From Clostridiales bacterium (GTDB lineage: Bacteria; Bacillota; Clostridia; Oscillospirales; Feifaniaceae): a stretch of 43,049 bases of DNA. The stretch spans positions 1-43,049 of the forward strand of contig JAAYBB010000038.1 in assembly GCA_012719075.1 (NCBI GenBank), written 5' to 3'. Made by a program: the position numbers and the translations under genes. The notes under the pieces were generated by a model. That model worked only from the letters and a program-made list of their open reading frames with translations. It was not told the DNA's origin and did not search any database. Within the stretch, counting starts at the first letter, position 1. Each line of letters begins with the position of its first letter. Below are positions 21,029-27,980 of the stretch, piece by piece.

Positions 21029-22518
21029 TGGGCCGCCTGAAAGGGCTGCTGGCGCTGCTGTCTGCGCTGGTCCTGCTGCCGGCGCTCGCAGTGCTGCCGG
21101 CCGCGGCCGACGACCTGGTCGGCCACTGGGCCGAGCCGACGCTGCGCCGCTGGAGCGACATGGGCTGGTTTGTCGGGGATGGCGGCGGGGTCTACCGCCC
21201 GGACGACACCATCTCGCGGGCCGAGTTCATCACGCTGATCAACAAGACCAAGGGCTTTTACGAGTTCAATCCCGAGTTGCTGGGCCGGATGACGGCCGGG
21301 CTTGAGGGCAAGTGGTACTACCCCGAGATCGGCAAGGCGCTGCGGGCCGGCTACTTCGGCACCGGCGAGATCGAGACCTACCAGCGCATGGAGGCGGCCA
21401 TCCAGCGGCAGGAGGCTATCGCGATGATCGCGCGGGTCGAGGGGCTGGACATCGCGGGGGCCAACCCGATGATCCTCAACGGGGCGCGGGACGCCGACCT
21501 GATCGACCGCTGGGCCGAGCCCTATGTGACCGCGGCGGTCGGGGCCGGCCTCGTGACCGGCGAGGGCGGCTATCTGAACCCCGTCCACCGCATGACGAGG
21601 GCCGAGGCCGTGACGCTGCTCGACCGCATCCACGCGGGGCTGCGCATCTACGCCTTCCCCGGCCGCTACGGGCCGGAGCAGGGGAGCTGGGATGCCGACG
21701 AGGTGCTGGTGACGGCCGAGGGGGTCTCGATCCGCAACCTCAACGTGCGCGGGGACCTGCGCGTGGCAGCCTCGGTCGGTGCCGGCGACCTCTCCTTCGA
21801 GCAGGTGAGCGTCTTCGGTGCGCTGCGGCTGGACGGCGGCGGCCGGGCGCTCCACATCGCGGGCTGCCGGCTGTCGTCGCTCGAGCTCAACCGCCCCGGG
21901 ACCGAGGCACTCATCGACAGCGACAGCACGGTCGGCGACCTGCTGCTGTCGGGCGAGGACTGCCGGTTGGAGCTGGGCGGCAGGGTGCAGATCACGGCGC
22001 TGACCGTCACGGGGGCGGCCGAGCTGCGGCTGGAGGAGGGCGCCGACATCGGTCTGCTGACGCTGCGCGCCCCGGCCGACGTGCTCGGCGGGGGGCTGCC
22101 GCGGGCGACGCGGGTGGAGTGCGGCGGCGTGCGCTTTGCCGAGCGGCCAAAGCAGCTGACCGTCGCGCCTGGGTTTACGGTCGGCGACTACTATCCGCCA
22201 AACCCCTCGCTGGACGAGGAGGGCAACCCCATCCGCGAGGAGGAGGGGGAGCAGGATGAGGGGCCGGCCGTACCGGCCACCGCGGTCGCGCTCGACCGCA
22301 GGGCCGCCACGCTGGGGCTCGGGGAGCAGCTGATCCTGGTCAAGACCCTCAAGCCCCAGGGCGCCACCGACAAGTCGGTGACCTGGTCGAGCAGCGACGA
22401 GGCGGTCTGCACCGTCACCGGCGGCGGCCGCGTGTGGGCGGTCGGCCGCGGCGAGGCCGTCGTCACCGTCAAGATCGCGAGCGGCATGACGGCAACCTGC
22501 ACAGTTACGGTGGAGTGA
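21028..22518 (+). CDS. S-layer homology (SLH) domain protein with C-terminal Ig-like domain
   Basis: The 496-residue exported protein starts with a signal peptide (GLLALLSALVLLPALAVLPAAA). Three SLH-type segments follow: GHWAEPTLRRWSDMGWFVG to AEFITLINKTKGF, WYYPEIGKALRAGYFG to AIAMIARVEGL, and RWAEPYVTAAVGAGLVTGEG to AEAVTLLDRIHAG. These should hold it to secondary cell-wall polymers. Residues ~215-385 are a beta-rich repeat region (short strands such as LSFEQVSVFGALRL) and ~415-496 a BIG2-like domain (VTWSSSDEAVCTVTGGGRVWAVGRGEAVVTV). Coupling to udp is unusual. The target is unknown. Confidence 0.85.
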   Translation: MGRLKGLLALLSALVLLPALAVLPAAADDLVGHWAEPTLRRWSDMGWFVGDGGGVYRPDDTISRAEFITLINKTKGFYEFNPELLGRMTAGLEGKWYYPEIGKALRAGYFGTGEIETYQRMEAAIQRQEAIAMIARVEGLDIAGANPMILNGARDADLIDRWAEPYVTAAVGAGLVTGEGGYLNPVHRMTRAEAVTLLDRIHAGLRIYAFPGRYGPEQGSWDADEVLVTAEGVSIRNLNVRGDLRVAASVGAGDLSFEQVSVFGALRLDGGGRALHIAGCRLSSLELNRPGTEALIDSDSTVGDLLLSGEDCRLELGGRVQITALTVTGAAELRLEEGADIGLLTLRAPADVLGGGLPRATRVECGGVRFAERPKQLTVAPGFTVGDYYPPNPSLDEEGNPIREEEGEQDEGPAVPATAVALDRRAATLGLGEQLILVKTLKPQGATDKSVTWSSSDEAVCTVTGGGRVWAVGRGEAVVTVKIASGMTATCTVTVE

Positions 22519-22703
22519 GAAAGCAAAATTCCCGGACCTGTTTTTAGAGGCGCGCGGCCGTCCCTTCGCGGCACCTTCAGCCCCTGTAAAGGGTCGAGAC
22601 AACAGGGGGGGGGGAGCGCCGGGCAGGGCTGCCGGCAGGCGGCGCGGATGCCGCGTCCGTCGCCGTAAGCGGCACAATTCATAAACAGTATCGAGGTGTA
22701 AAA

Positions 22704-23405
22704 ATGGGTCGAAAGGCGATCGCCAACATCATGGCGGTCCTCGTCCTTGTCGGGCTGACCGGCTGCCTGCGGCAGGCGCCCGGTCAGGAACAGCGCCCCC
22801 AATCGCCCGGGAACGCCCCGGCGGACGACGTCTTTGTCTGGGCGTTGGACGAGCAGGACGCCTGGGACGACGAGGGGATCGGGCGCTGCGTGTATGACAT
22901 CCGCATTCCCCACCTGGCCGCCGACACGCCGTCGGCGGGCAGCCTCAATGCGCAAATCGACTTCCTGTTCACGGACGAGGCGCGCCGCTGCCTCGAGCAT
23001 CCGCGCGACACCAGCTACACGGTCACGGCCACGCTCAGCACGGCGAACGGGATTGCCTCGATCCACCTGCACCAGCAGAGCGCCCCGAGCTACGGGACCG
23101 ACGGACGCGCCTATGCCGTCGCCTACTCGATTGCGGAGGACTGCATCCTGACGCCGGGCTACATGCTGAACGCCCGCGGGCAGGACCGTGCCGAGCTGCT
23201 GGACGCGCTTTGGCGGCGGCTGCAGCAGGGCGGGCTGACCGGGCTGGAGTACCTGGACATCGGAGGCGCCGCCCTTTCCGGCGACGGCGAGCTGATTTTG
23301 CTGCTGAACGGCCTGATCCATCCCGAGGGCGCCGACGCATGGAAGACCATTCGGTACTACAATGTCGACACGGACGAGCTGCTCAGCGCCTTTCCGGCCG
23401 GGTGA
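22704..23405 (+). CDS. Lipoprotein of unknown function, DUF3298/DUF4163-like
   Basis: The 233-residue protein has a lipoprotein signal with lipobox LTGC (Cys21), followed by a proline/glutamine linker. The body (YDIRIPHLAADTPSAGSLNAQIDFLF, SYTVTATLSTANGIASIHL, YAVAYSIAEDCIL, ILLLNGLIHPEGADAWKTIRYYN) vaguely resembles the extracellular DUF4163/DUF3298 region of anti-sigma RsiV and PdaC proteins; this is a weak resemblance only. GAGG lies nine bases before the ATG. The 185 bp upstream contain a run of ten G at 22605-22614 but no clear promoter. Confidence 0.65.
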   Translation: MGRKAIANIMAVLVLVGLTGCLRQAPGQEQRPQSPGNAPADDVFVWALDEQDAWDDEGIGRCVYDIRIPHLAADTPSAGSLNAQIDFLFTDEARRCLEHPRDTSYTVTATLSTANGIASIHLHQQSAPSYGTDGRAYAVAYSIAEDCILTPGYMLNARGQDRAELLDALWRRLQQGGLTGLEYLDIGGAALSGDGELILLLNGLIHPEGADAWKTIRYYNVDTDELLSAFPAG

Positions 23406-23408
23406 TCC

Positions 23409-23425
23409 GGGGGCCGGGAGCCCCC
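23409..23425 (+). terminator. Hairpin after the lipoprotein gene
   Basis: GGGGGC/GCCCCC with a 5-nt loop directly after the stop codon. It has no T-tract, so it is a weak candidate. Confidence 0.35.
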
Positions 23426-23477
23426 TGATGTAAATTGGACGGCATGTTTACGACAAGAATGAAATGAGGGAGGATAG

Positions 23478-23792
23478 GTGTTATTCTTTGTTTCGTTATT
23501 TTTCATCGAATTACTGCTTATTGTAGGTGTTGCTTCAATTGGTGCTGCGCTCATGTCTTTTCAACGGGTTCTTGTAGTTCTTGTTTTCAGTTTCTGCGGG
23601 TTTAATCTTGCCGTTCGGCATTTTTATAAAAAGACGGGTTCGGCTTCAATCTACGATGCTGTTGTAATTGCATATGCCTTGTTATTTGCGTTGGTTTGGA
23701 CGGGCATTGACTATTCCGGATCCTTGTTTTGTCTCCCTTTTAGCTATTTCTTCGTTGCGTTGATGATAAAAATTTTCGGGAAAAAGACATGA
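23478..23792 (+). CDS. Small membrane protein, unknown
   Basis: The 104-residue ORF starts at GTG 23478 behind GGGAGGA. It is almost entirely hydrophobic with three to four predicted helices (SLFFIELLLIVGVASIGAAL, VLVVLVFSFCGF, IAYALLFALVWTGI, FSYFFVALMIKIF) and a basic C-terminus. Codon use is markedly AT-rich (many TTT, TTA, ATT) compared with the GC-rich genes on both sides, which suggests later acquisition. I do not recognise a family. Confidence 0.6.
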   Translation: MLFFVSLFFIELLLIVGVASIGAALMSFQRVLVVLVFSFCGFNLAVRHFYKKTGSASIYDAVVIAYALLFALVWTGIDYSGSLFCLPFSYFFVALMIKIFGKKT

Positions 23793-23861
23793 GTACATAA
23801 AACGGGCTGATCGGGCTTTAAATTTCTAACATATATGTTTGAGCAGAGGGGAGAGGATTTT

Positions 23862-24104
23862 ATGGACACCGTCTCTGCGATTCGAAACCGCATTCTGCAG
23901 CTGTGTGCACAGCACGATCTGTCGATCAACCAGCTCGCCACCCTCTCCGGGCTGCCGCCCTCCTCGGTCAAGAACATCCTCTACGGCAAGAGCCAAAACC
24001 CCAAGATCCTCACGATCAAGCTGATCTGCGACGGGCTCGGCATGACGCTGGGGGCGTTTTTCAGCGCGCCCGAGTTCGACCGGCTGGAGCAGGAGCTGAA
24101 ATAG
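23862..24104 (+). CDS. XRE-family helix-turn-helix regulator
   Basis: The 80-residue protein is a single Cro/C1-type DNA-binding domain: RNRILQLCAQHDLSINQLATLSGLPPSSVKNILYG with the helix-turn-helix at ~22-45, and SQNPKILTIKLICDGLGMTLGAFF completing the fold. There is no sensor domain. ATG 23862 follows GGGGAGAGG at five bases. Its targets are unknown; the upstream AT-rich membrane protein gene could be a partner. A terminator follows. Confidence 0.88.
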   Translation: MDTVSAIRNRILQLCAQHDLSINQLATLSGLPPSSVKNILYGKSQNPKILTIKLICDGLGMTLGAFFSAPEFDRLEQELK

Positions 24105-24141
24105 GGGCCTGCGCCTCCCCGAAGAGTTTCGAGGGCACAAT

Positions 24142-24179
24142 AAATAACTCAGGGGCCACCAAATAACTCAGGGGCCACC
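24142..24179 (+). repeat. 19-bp perfect tandem duplication
   Basis: AAATAACTCAGGGGCCACC occurs twice in a row (24142-24160, 24161-24179). The second copy supplies the left arm of the downstream terminator; the first could compete for the same right arm. Confidence 0.8.
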
Positions 24180-24202
24180 GTCCAAGCGGTGGCCCCTCTT
24201 TG
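24170..24202 (+). terminator. Rho-independent terminator of the XRE gene
   Basis: An 11-bp stem AGGGGCCACCG/CGGTGGCCCCT (24170-24180 with 24187-24197) is followed by CTTTG. Confidence 0.65.
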
Positions 24203-24250
24203 ATTGCCTTGGGGACATTCTTTTAGAATATTTTCGGGCGGGGCCTACCC

Positions 24251-25669
24251 TCACCCCTCGGCCTCGCGGCAGGCGGCCTCGCCGCCGTCCGGCACCGTAA
24301 AGGAGACGCAGGTGCCCTCGCCGAGGGTGCTCTCGATGCCGTAGGGACAGCCCAGCAGCTCAAAGATGCTCTTGACGATGTGCATGCCCAGCCCCGAGCC
24401 GCTGTCCTTGCCGGCGCGGCTGTGCGGCGACTTGTAAAAGCGCTCCCAGATCAGCGGCAGGTCGTCGGGGTGGATGCCCTCGCCGTCGTCGGCCACCGAG
24501 ACGGCGACACCGCCGCCCGCCGGGCGCAGCGAGATCTCCACCTGCCCGCCCGGGTCGCAGTGGGCCACGGCGTTGGACAGCAGATTGCCGACCACGGTGG
24601 CCAGCTTTTCGCGGTCGCTGCACACCCGCCGGAGGCCCTCCTGTGCCCGCGTCTCGATGGAGACGCCCCTGCGCCCGGCGATGCCGGCGTGGGCGTCGGC
24701 CACCTGCCGGCAGAGGGCCTCGAGGTCGACCAAGTCCAGCTGCACCGGCTCGCTGCCGGTCTGGATCTTGGAGAGCAGGATCAGCGACTTGACCATCTCC
24801 TCGAGCGTCCGCGCCCGCGCCGCGATGATGCCGACAAAGGCCTGCCGCTGCTCGCGCGGCAGGTCGTCGTTGTCGGCCAGCAGCTCGGCGTAGGTCAAAA
24901 TGGCGGCGATGGGGGTCTTGAGGTTGTGCGAGACGTTGGAGATGATCTCGTTTTTAAAGCTGTCCGACTTTTTGAGCTGTGCGCTCATGGCGTTGATGGA
25001 GCTGGCCAGCGAGGCCAGCTCGTCGCTGCCCCCGGCCTCGATGTGGACGTCGAAGTTGCCGGTGGCAATCTGCCGCGAGGCGGCGTCGATGTCCTGGATC
25101 GGGCGCAGGATGGCGCCGGCCAGCAGGTAGGAGAGCAGCGTGGTGGGGATGATGGACAGCAGGATCAGCATGACCAGCGTGCGCGACTGCCCGAAGATGA
25201 CGTTCATCAGCGTGGCGGTGCGGCTGATGACCAGCAGGTAGCGCCCGTCGGGCATGTTGCGGCCGTAGAGCAGCAGGTGGGTGTTTTTGCCCAGCTGGCT
25301 GCGCACCCGCAGCGTGAGCGGCGTGCCCGAGGCCGCCTGCAGCTCGTAGAGCTCGGGCCGGGCCTCCACCTCGCTCTGCACGGCGGCCGAGGTGTAGACG
25401 ATGAAGGAGTTCTCGGGCCGGGCCCTGTCAAACAGCACCACCGAGGTGCCCTGCAGGTTGCACAGGCGCTCGGTGCTCTCGACAAAGTTTTTCCACGGGG
25501 TGCCCGAGTCGATCATGTTGGAGATCGTGGCCGACTGCTGCTCCAGCACGCCGTACTGGTTGTCCATCTGGGTGTTGTAGAGCAGGTAGGCGTAGACCAG
25601 AAAGACCAGCAGCAGCACCGCGGTCGTGACGCAGACGATCGAGACCCAGAACTTTTGAAACAGCTTCAC
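24251..25669 (-). CDS. Sensor histidine kinase with HAMP domain
   Basis: The 472-residue membrane kinase has a first helix at ~9-31, an extracytoplasmic sensor region of ~130 residues, a second helix at ~165-190, HAMP (LRPIQDIDAASRQIATGNF), the dimerisation/phosphorylation helix SNVSHNLKTPIAA with H248, an N box GNLLSNAVAHCD, a G1 box DDGEGI and a G2 box GSGLGMHI. All catalytic parts are present. The start is GTG 25669 behind AAGGGAGG. It follows its partner response regulator with a 104-bp gap containing a GC-rich hairpin. The signal sensed is unknown. Confidence 0.92.
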   Translation of the reverse strand: MKLFQKFWVSIVCVTTAVLLLVFLVYAYLLYNTQMDNQYGVLEQQSATISNMIDSGTPWKNFVESTERLCNLQGTSVVLFDRARPENSFIVYTSAAVQSEVEARPELYELQAASGTPLTLRVRSQLGKNTHLLLYGRNMPDGRYLLVISRTATLMNVIFGQSRTLVMLILLSIIPTTLLSYLLAGAILRPIQDIDAASRQIATGNFDVHIEAGGSDELASLASSINAMSAQLKKSDSFKNEIISNVSHNLKTPIAAILTYAELLADNDDLPREQRQAFVGIIAARARTLEEMVKSLILLSKIQTGSEPVQLDLVDLEALCRQVADAHAGIAGRRGVSIETRAQEGLRRVCSDREKLATVVGNLLSNAVAHCDPGGQVEISLRPAGGGVAVSVADDGEGIHPDDLPLIWERFYKSPHSRAGKDSGSGLGMHIVKSIFELLGCPYGIESTLGEGTCVSFTVPDGGEAACREAEG

Positions 25670-25773
25670 CGGCCGCCTCCCTTACCGTCAACGCGCGTTC
25701 AAGGGGGCCTGTCCAGGGCAGTCCCTGCACAGGGGATCCCGGCGGCCCCGGCCCATCTGCCGGGGCCCTTGAT

Positions 25774-26478
25774 TCACTGGGGGCGCTCGACCTCGCTGAG
25801 CGCCAGCTTGTAGCCCATGCCCCAGACGGTCTGGATGTAGTTTCCGTGCCGGCCCAGCAGCTTGCGCAGCCGCTTGACGTGGCTGTCCACCGTGCGGTAG
25901 TCGTTGATGTCGGAGTCGGCCCAGACCTTCTCGATCAGGGCCTCCCGCGAGAAGGCGCGGTTGGGGTTGCACAGCAGGAAGTAGAGCAGCTCGTACTCCT
26001 TGCGCTTGAGCACCAGCGGCTTGCCGTTCAGCGAGATCTCGCGCAGGTCGGAGTTGGCCGACAGCGCGCCGAAGACCAGGTCGTTGACCACCTTTTTCTC
26101 GGGCTGATAGGTGCGCGTGATCAGCGCCTGCACACGGGCCTCGAGCTCCTTGAGGCTGAAGGGCTTGCTCAGGTAGTCGTCGCAGCCGCCCGAGAAGGCG
26201 TCCAGCTTGTCGCGCTCCTCCGAGAGGGCGGTCAGCATGATGATGGGCACCTTGGAGTGGGAGCGCAGGCTCCGTAGCACCTCGTGGCCGTCCATGACCG
26301 GCATCATGACGTCCAGAATCACCAGGTTGACGCTGTTGTTCTCAAACAGCTCCAGCGCCTGCCGGCCGTCGTAGGCCTGCAGACACTTGTAGCCCTGGGA
26401 TTTAAAGTAAAAGGCGATGCCGTTGTTGAGGTCCACGTCGTCCTCCACGATCAGGATGCGCCAGGCGTTTTGCTCCAA
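25774..26478 (-). CDS. OmpR-family response regulator
   Basis: The 234-residue regulator has a receiver domain with acidic pocket E12/D13/D14, phospho-acceptor D56 (LVILDVMMPVMDG), T83 and K105 (SKPFS), and a winged-helix DNA-binding domain at ~135-228 (LVLKRKEYELLYFLL, RTVDSHVKRLRKLLG, IQTVWGMGYKL). The start is TTG 26478 with GAGGGG upstream. It is the first gene of the two-component operon; the partner kinase is downstream on the same strand. Confidence 0.93.
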   Translation of the reverse strand: MEQNAWRILIVEDDVDLNNGIAFYFKSQGYKCLQAYDGRQALELFENNSVNLVILDVMMPVMDGHEVLRSLRSHSKVPIIMLTALSEERDKLDAFSGGCDDYLSKPFSLKELEARVQALITRTYQPEKKVVNDLVFGALSANSDLREISLNGKPLVLKRKEYELLYFLLCNPNRAFSREALIEKVWADSDINDYRTVDSHVKRLRKLLGRHGNYIQTVWGMGYKLALSEVERPQ

Positions 26479-26588
26479 GGTTGTCCCCTCTCTTCCGCGG
26501 CAAATTTCACAGGTCCCGCCCGGGCCATTCGACGGGCGGCGCCCGCGGCCGGGGCGCCCGGCCGCGCAATGTAATTAAGATAGTATAT

Positions 26589-26617
26589 AGTATACCAGCG
26601 CCTTTTGGCGAAAACAA
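26589..26617 (-). promoter_or_regulatory. Promoter of the two-component operon
   Basis: Minus strand: -35 TTGTTT (26612-26617), 17-bp spacer, extended -10 TGG-TATACT (26589-26594). The 110-bp leader before the regulator is very GC-rich. Confidence 0.55.
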
Positions 26618-26642
26618 GGCGCGCGGCGAGATCGGTGCGGCT

Positions 26643-26942
26643 TCAGACCGAAAACCGCTTGCTCCGGGTGCGGCCGGAGCGGGCGGGGGCGCCGAAGCGC
26701 TGTTCGGGCATCTGCACGCTGACCAAGATGATGTCCTCGCCGATCTTCTCGATCTCGTCCCAGTCGATGATGTACTCCTCGCGGCTGCCGAGCAGCCCAA
26801 AGAGGGTCCGGGGCCCCGGCACCACAATGCCCACGAGGCGCCCCTCCACCGGGTCGATTTCCAGGTCGTACACATAGCCAAGCCGCACCCCGTCACGGAT
26901 GTTGATGACCTCCTTGCGGCGCAGCTCGCCAAATCTCCACAT
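26643..26942 (-). CDS. YlmC/YmxH family PRC-barrel protein
   Basis: The 99-residue protein is a single PRC-barrel-like domain: MWRFGELRRKEVINIRDGVRLGYVYDLEID, PVEGRLVGIVVPG and IIDWDEIEKIGEDIILVSV are typical of the YlmC/YmxH group, members of which are often linked to sporulation in Firmicutes. The C-terminal ~15 basic residues are an extension. The ATG at 26942 is chosen because family members begin here; the GGGAGG site is 12 bases upstream and in-frame GTG codons at 26945 and 26951 are alternatives. It lies upstream of, but is separated from, the two-component operon by the latter's own promoter. Confidence 0.8.
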   Translation of the reverse strand: MWRFGELRRKEVINIRDGVRLGYVYDLEIDPVEGRLVGIVVPGPRTLFGLLGSREEYIIDWDEIEKIGEDIILVSVQMPEQRFGAPARSGRTRSKRFSV

Positions 26943-27094
26943 CACAGGCACCAACCTCCCCGCGTCTTCCCAGAGACAATATATGCCCAGCAGCGGAAAA
27001 AAAGAGCTTTGGGCGGACAGGTGATCCACCCCGCCGCCCGGGCGGGGTGTCGAATTTTTGCGCGCGCGAGCTTCTCAGCGGCGGCCAAGTGTGG

Positions 27095-27100
27095 TATACT
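27095..27100 (+). promoter_or_regulatory. Extended -10 element upstream of rlmB
   Basis: TGG-TATACT (27092-27100). No good -35 is visible at the right distance, but extended -10 promoters can do without one. rlmB starts 54 bp downstream. Confidence 0.4.
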
Positions 27101-27153
27101 GGAGCATATTCGGCGCAAGGGCGCCAAAAAAGTGACGAGGGGCGGCAGCGACG

Positions 27154-27921
27154 GTGGAACGCGAAGACGGCGGAGTGGCGCGGCAGAACGAGGGCGTGGC
27201 GGTGGGCCGAAACGCCGTGCTGGAGGCGCTGAAGAGCGGCGCCCAGGTCGAGAAGATCTACATCGCCCGCGGCGAGCGCCAGGGCTCGGTGGTCCGCCTG
27301 CTGGCCATGGCCAGGGAGCAGAAGATCCCGGTCTCGGAGGCCGACCGCGTCAAGCTCAACCACCTGGCGGGCAGCGAGGCCCACCAGGGCGTGGTGGCGG
27401 TGCTGCGGCCGGTGGAATACGCCACCATTGAACAGATCCTGGACATCGCGCGGCAGCGGGGCGAGCCGCCCTTTGTCATCCTCTGCGACCGGCTCGAGGA
27501 CCCCCACAACCTGGGGGCCATTTTGCGCACGGCCGAAGTTGCGGGCGCCCACGGCGTCATCATCACCAAGCACCAGAGCGTCGGGCTGACGCCGGCCGTG
27601 ACCAAGGCCTCGGCCGGGGCGGTCTTCCACCTCGCGGTGGCGCGGGAGACCAACCTCGTGCGGGCGATGGAGCAGCTCAAGCAGGCCGGCGTCTGGCTCT
27701 ACGGCACCGACATGGCCGGCGCCGACAGCCTGTTTGAGACCGCCTTCGAGGGCGGCGTCGGGCTGGTGGTGGGCAGCGAGGGCGAGGGCATGTCGCGCCT
27801 GGTGCGCGAGCACTGCGACTTCCTGGTCCGCATCCCCATGCGGGGGCGGGTGGGCTCGCTCAACGCCTCGGTGGCGGCCGGCATCGCCATGTTCGAGGTG
27901 CTGCGCCGCCGGGGCCTCTGA
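27154..27921 (+). CDS. rlmB: 23S rRNA (guanosine-2'-O-)-methyltransferase RlmB / TrmH family
   Basis: The 255-residue SPOUT enzyme has the N-terminal substrate-binding domain (AVGRNAVLEALKSGAQVEKIYIARG, LNHLAGSEAHQGVVAVL) and the knotted catalytic domain with motif 1 DPHNLGAILRTAEVAGAHGV, motif 2 GLVVGSEGEGMSRLVREHCD and motif 3 IPMRGRVGSLNASVAAGIAMFE. It methylates a ribose 2'-OH in rRNA (G2251 in the best-studied case), but TrmH-type members are not separable by sequence alone. The start is GTG 27154. Confidence 0.9.
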   Translation: MEREDGGVARQNEGVAVGRNAVLEALKSGAQVEKIYIARGERQGSVVRLLAMAREQKIPVSEADRVKLNHLAGSEAHQGVVAVLRPVEYATIEQILDIARQRGEPPFVILCDRLEDPHNLGAILRTAEVAGAHGVIITKHQSVGLTPAVTKASAGAVFHLAVARETNLVRAMEQLKQAGVWLYGTDMAGADSLFETAFEGGVGLVVGSEGEGMSRLVREHCDFLVRIPMRGRVGSLNASVAAGIAMFEVLRRRGL

Positions 27922-27980
27922 TTGGCCCTGCCCGGCGGCGCGGAGGTCCGGAGAGATCTAGTGATGAGGGGAGTCGGCGG

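Noticed and set aside
22605-22614. Run of ten G as a phase-variable tract
   Set aside because: It lies in a gap 90 bp before the lipoprotein start, outside any coding frame or promoter element I can see, and homopolymer length is easily misread in sequencing.
20776-22677. Minus-strand ORF of 633 codons opposite the SLH-protein gene
   Set aside because: Low-complexity Arg/Pro/Gln shadow with no domain; the plus strand encodes signal peptide, SLH and Ig-like domains.
24380-25813. Plus-strand ORF of 477 codons opposite the histidine kinase
   Set aside because: Shadow; the minus strand has H, N, G1 and G2 boxes.
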